16,127 bases of DNA from assembly GCA_023426855.1 (NCBI GenBank), contig JAEZBU010000022.1, positions 1 to 16,127 of the forward strand, given 5' to 3'. This document shows, piece by piece, positions 14,891 to 16,127 of this stretch. Each line of letters begins with the position of its first letter. Position 1 is the stretch's first letter. A program made the position numbers and the translations under genes. The notes under the pieces were generated by a model that was given only the letters and a program-made list of their open reading frames with translations, was not told the DNA's origin and did not search any database. This stretch comes from Pseudomonadota bacterium. GTDB taxonomy: Bacteria > Pseudomonadota > Alphaproteobacteria > Rhizobiales > Hyphomicrobiaceae.

Positions 14891-15286
14891 TCATTCGTCA
14901 GAAACCGGAGATGTAATCACCAGAAATACGAGGTCGACGAGGCCGGAATTTTGAATCGTGTGCTCTATGCCAGGTGGTAGATAAATAACATCGTGTTTGC
15001 GCACAACGTGGCGCTGGCCGTCAATTTCCATCAGCCCCTCGCCATCGAGGACGTGATAGATCTGCTCCTGTATTTTATGGGTATGTGTGGCGACGTACGC
15101 CATCGGCTGATAGCAGGAAATTCTATAATCCAGGTGCGTCGATCCTGCGGAATCGGGTGTCACGAGCGGTTTTGACAGCGCGCCGCCAAAATGATTGGGA
15201 AACTCCTTCCACGGCACTTCTGCGATGTTACGTACAATAGCAGAGCGTTTCCCGGCTTCGCGCGATGCTGCGTCTTGTTGCGTCAT
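14891..15286 (-). CDS. Small single-domain cupin protein
   Basis: A 131-residue single-domain cupin. Cupin motif 1 is present as ATHTHKIQEQIYHVLDGEG (two His and a Glu as metal ligands), and motif 2 as HDVIYLPPGIEHTIQNSG, with the third His. Small cupins of this type may be sugar isomerases, epimerases, dioxygenases or ligand sensors; with an intact metal site, an enzyme acting on a small sugar-like compound or keto acid is possible but unproven. It is convergent with the flavoprotein operon and divergent from the classical SDR at 15406, with 119 bases between. The ribosome site is weak, and a TATAAT box lies close to the start. Confidence 0.85.
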   Translation of the reverse strand: MTQQDAASREAGKRSAIVRNIAEVPWKEFPNHFGGALSKPLVTPDSAGSTHLDYRISCYQPMAYVATHTHKIQEQIYHVLDGEGLMEIDGQRHVVRKHDVIYLPPGIEHTIQNSGLVDLVFLVITSPVSDE

Positions 15287-15300
15287 TTCTGGGGATCCCG

Positions 15301-15306
15301 ATTATA
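15301..15306 (-). promoter_or_regulatory. Candidate -10 element for the cupin gene
   Basis: A perfect TATAAT lies on the minus strand at 15306-15301, 14 bases before the cupin ATG. Transcription from it would give an 8-base leader or so, nearly leaderless. No convincing -35 is at 17 bases, and an alternative TATATA-like -10 occurs a little further upstream (about 15332-15326). Confidence 0.3.
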
Positions 15307-15357
15307 ATTGTCGGTCGTCGTGGTACTATATACGCTACGAAGAATTTCGATATCACT

Positions 15358-15386
15358 TTGCGCGCAATTATCGCGCCAAATAAAAT
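15358..15386 (+). promoter_or_regulatory. Promoter for the classical SDR, with an inverted repeat in the spacer
   Basis: TTGCGC (15358-15363) and TAAAAT (15381-15386) are separated by exactly 17 bases, about 20 bases before the SDR ATG. The inverted repeat GCGCG (15360-15364) / CGCGC (15372-15376) overlaps the -35 and spacer and could be an operator. An ATTGTGAAA half-site (15385-15393), like those at the IclR-type sites, overlaps the -10 and start region, but its other half is missing. Confidence 0.5.
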
Positions 15387-15405
15387 TGTGAAAGTAGGTA
15401 GCTGA

Positions 15406-16127
15406 ATGCCGGATCGTATCCTCGAAGGTCAGGTGGCGCTGGTGACTGGCAGCGGTCGCGGCTTGGGGCGTGCGTTTGCCGAGCGCCTGGCGTCCCTCGG
15501 TTGCAATATCGTTGTGCATGGCATGCGCGAGGCGGGGCCGTCGGAGTACGGTGGTCAGCTCACGTTGACGGACGTTGCCAAAGAGATCGCGGAGACCCAC
15601 GGCGTCCGTACGGTGAAGATTCTCGCCGATCTCACGCGTATGGAGGACATCGAGCGGCTGGTGGCAACGGCTAACACCGAATTCGGGGCGATCGACATTC
15701 TGGTGCACAACGCGGGTGGAGATATTGCTGCGGCCGGCGGGAAGCCCAATCCGAACGATGTCGTGCACATCAAGGCGGAAGACGTGCGCGCCGTGATCGA
15801 CCGGAATTTGCTGAGTACGATCTTCGTCTGTCAGCGCGTGGCGCAAGATATGATGGAACGGCGGCGTGGGCGCATTGTCACGATCGGTTCAGTTGCCGGA
15901 TCGAGGGGGCGCACCAACGCCTCGATTTATGCGACGGCCAAGGCGGCCGCGGCGCACTTCACGCGCTGCCTTGCGGATCAGATGCGCCCTTACGGTGTTG
16001 CTGTGAACGTATTGGCGCCGGGCGATACGCGCACCGAGCGCTTTCTCGCGACCCGCACTGTCGATCCTGAACGGCTCGCCGAAGATGGCACGCTCGATCG
16101 CGTCGCGACGGTCGATGAAGTCGCGCG
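15406..16127 (+). CDS. Classical SDR family oxidoreductase (3' truncated)
   Basis: An ATG at 15406 opens a frame of at least 240 codons that runs off the window. The coenzyme motif TGSGRGLG is at residues 14-21, an NAG motif follows the fourth strand, and the catalytic Ser162, Tyr175 and Lys179 (YATAK) are in order, with the usual PGDTRT after the sixth strand. This is a 3-oxoacyl-ACP-reductase-like classical SDR that interconverts an alcohol and a ketone with NAD(P)H. There is an unusually long stretch between the second and third strands (about residues 36-60). Ribosome site TAGGTAG lies before the ATG. It is the fourth SDR of the window, and the only classical one. Substrate unknown. Confidence 0.92.
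   Translation, partial: MPDRILEGQVALVTGSGRGLGRAFAERLASLGCNIVVHGMREAGPSEYGGQLTLTDVAKEIAETHGVRTVKILADLTRMEDIERLVATANTEFGAIDILVHNAGGDIAAAGGKPNPNDVVHIKAEDVRAVIDRNLLSTIFVCQRVAQDMMERRRGRIVTIGSVAGSRGRTNASIYATAKAAAAHFTRCLADQMRPYGVAVNVLAPGDTRTERFLATRTVDPERLAEDGTLDRVATVDEVA

Noticed and set aside
10943..15286. C-glycoside cleavage system (TIM barrel plus small beta-subunit with an FAD oxidase)
   Set aside because: Known C-deglycosidases pair the TIM barrel with an adjacent small beta-sandwich subunit and use a GMC-type or Gfo/Idh 3-oxidase; here the flavoproteins are fumarate-reductase-like and the only small protein is a distant cupin on the other strand.

Overview
The window reads as a catabolic gene cluster from a moderately GC-rich proteobacterium. 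An alphaproteobacterium of the Hyphomicrobiales (Bradyrhizobium- or Rhodopseudomonas-like) is my best guess, from protein style, codon use and the type of sugar ABC transporter; the species is not identifiable by reading. Nearly all of the sequence is coding. I see no rRNA, tRNA, CRISPR array, insertion sequence or phage gene, and no gene-free gap longer than 294 bases.

Layout. (1) 1-2190, plus strand: the 3' end of a thiamine-diphosphate (TPP) enzyme of the acetolactate-synthase fold, followed 18 bases later by an extended-SDR epimerase/dehydrogenase. (2) 7214 down to 2294, minus strand: a five-gene operon in the order extended SDR, permease, permease, periplasmic sugar-binding protein, single-domain ABC ATPase. 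The first three genes are joined by ATGA start/stop overlaps, and an intercistronic hairpin separates the binding protein from the ATPase. (3) 9738 down to 7428, minus strand: an aldehyde dehydrogenase followed by an IclR-family regulator. (4) 10033-14831, plus strand: a third extended SDR (TTG start), a TIM-barrel isomerase/epimerase, a TcuA-like flavoprotein and a second, different flavoprotein. (5) 14891-16127: a small cupin on the minus strand, divergent from a classical SDR that runs off the window.

How the genes fit together (inference). A pentose/hexose-type ABC importer brings in a sugar or sugar-like polyol. Pyridine-nucleotide SDRs and two flavin dehydrogenases oxidise it, a TIM-barrel enzyme isomerises it, a TPP enzyme makes or breaks a C-C bond, and the aldehyde dehydrogenase oxidises an aldehyde product. 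No sugar kinase, classical aldolase or dehydratase is visible, so the route looks oxidative and non-phosphorylating within this window. The substrate cannot be read from the sequence.

Regulation. Three 15-base pseudo-palindromes of one family (roughly TYKCACAWWGTGAAA) lie in or on the promoters of the transporter operon, the aldehyde dehydrogenase/IclR operon and the flavoprotein operon. They are the natural candidates for the operator of the local IclR protein. Two of the operons also start with a short leader ORF that has a strong Shine-Dalgarno sequence and ends across the start codon of an SDR gene that lacks a good one of its own.
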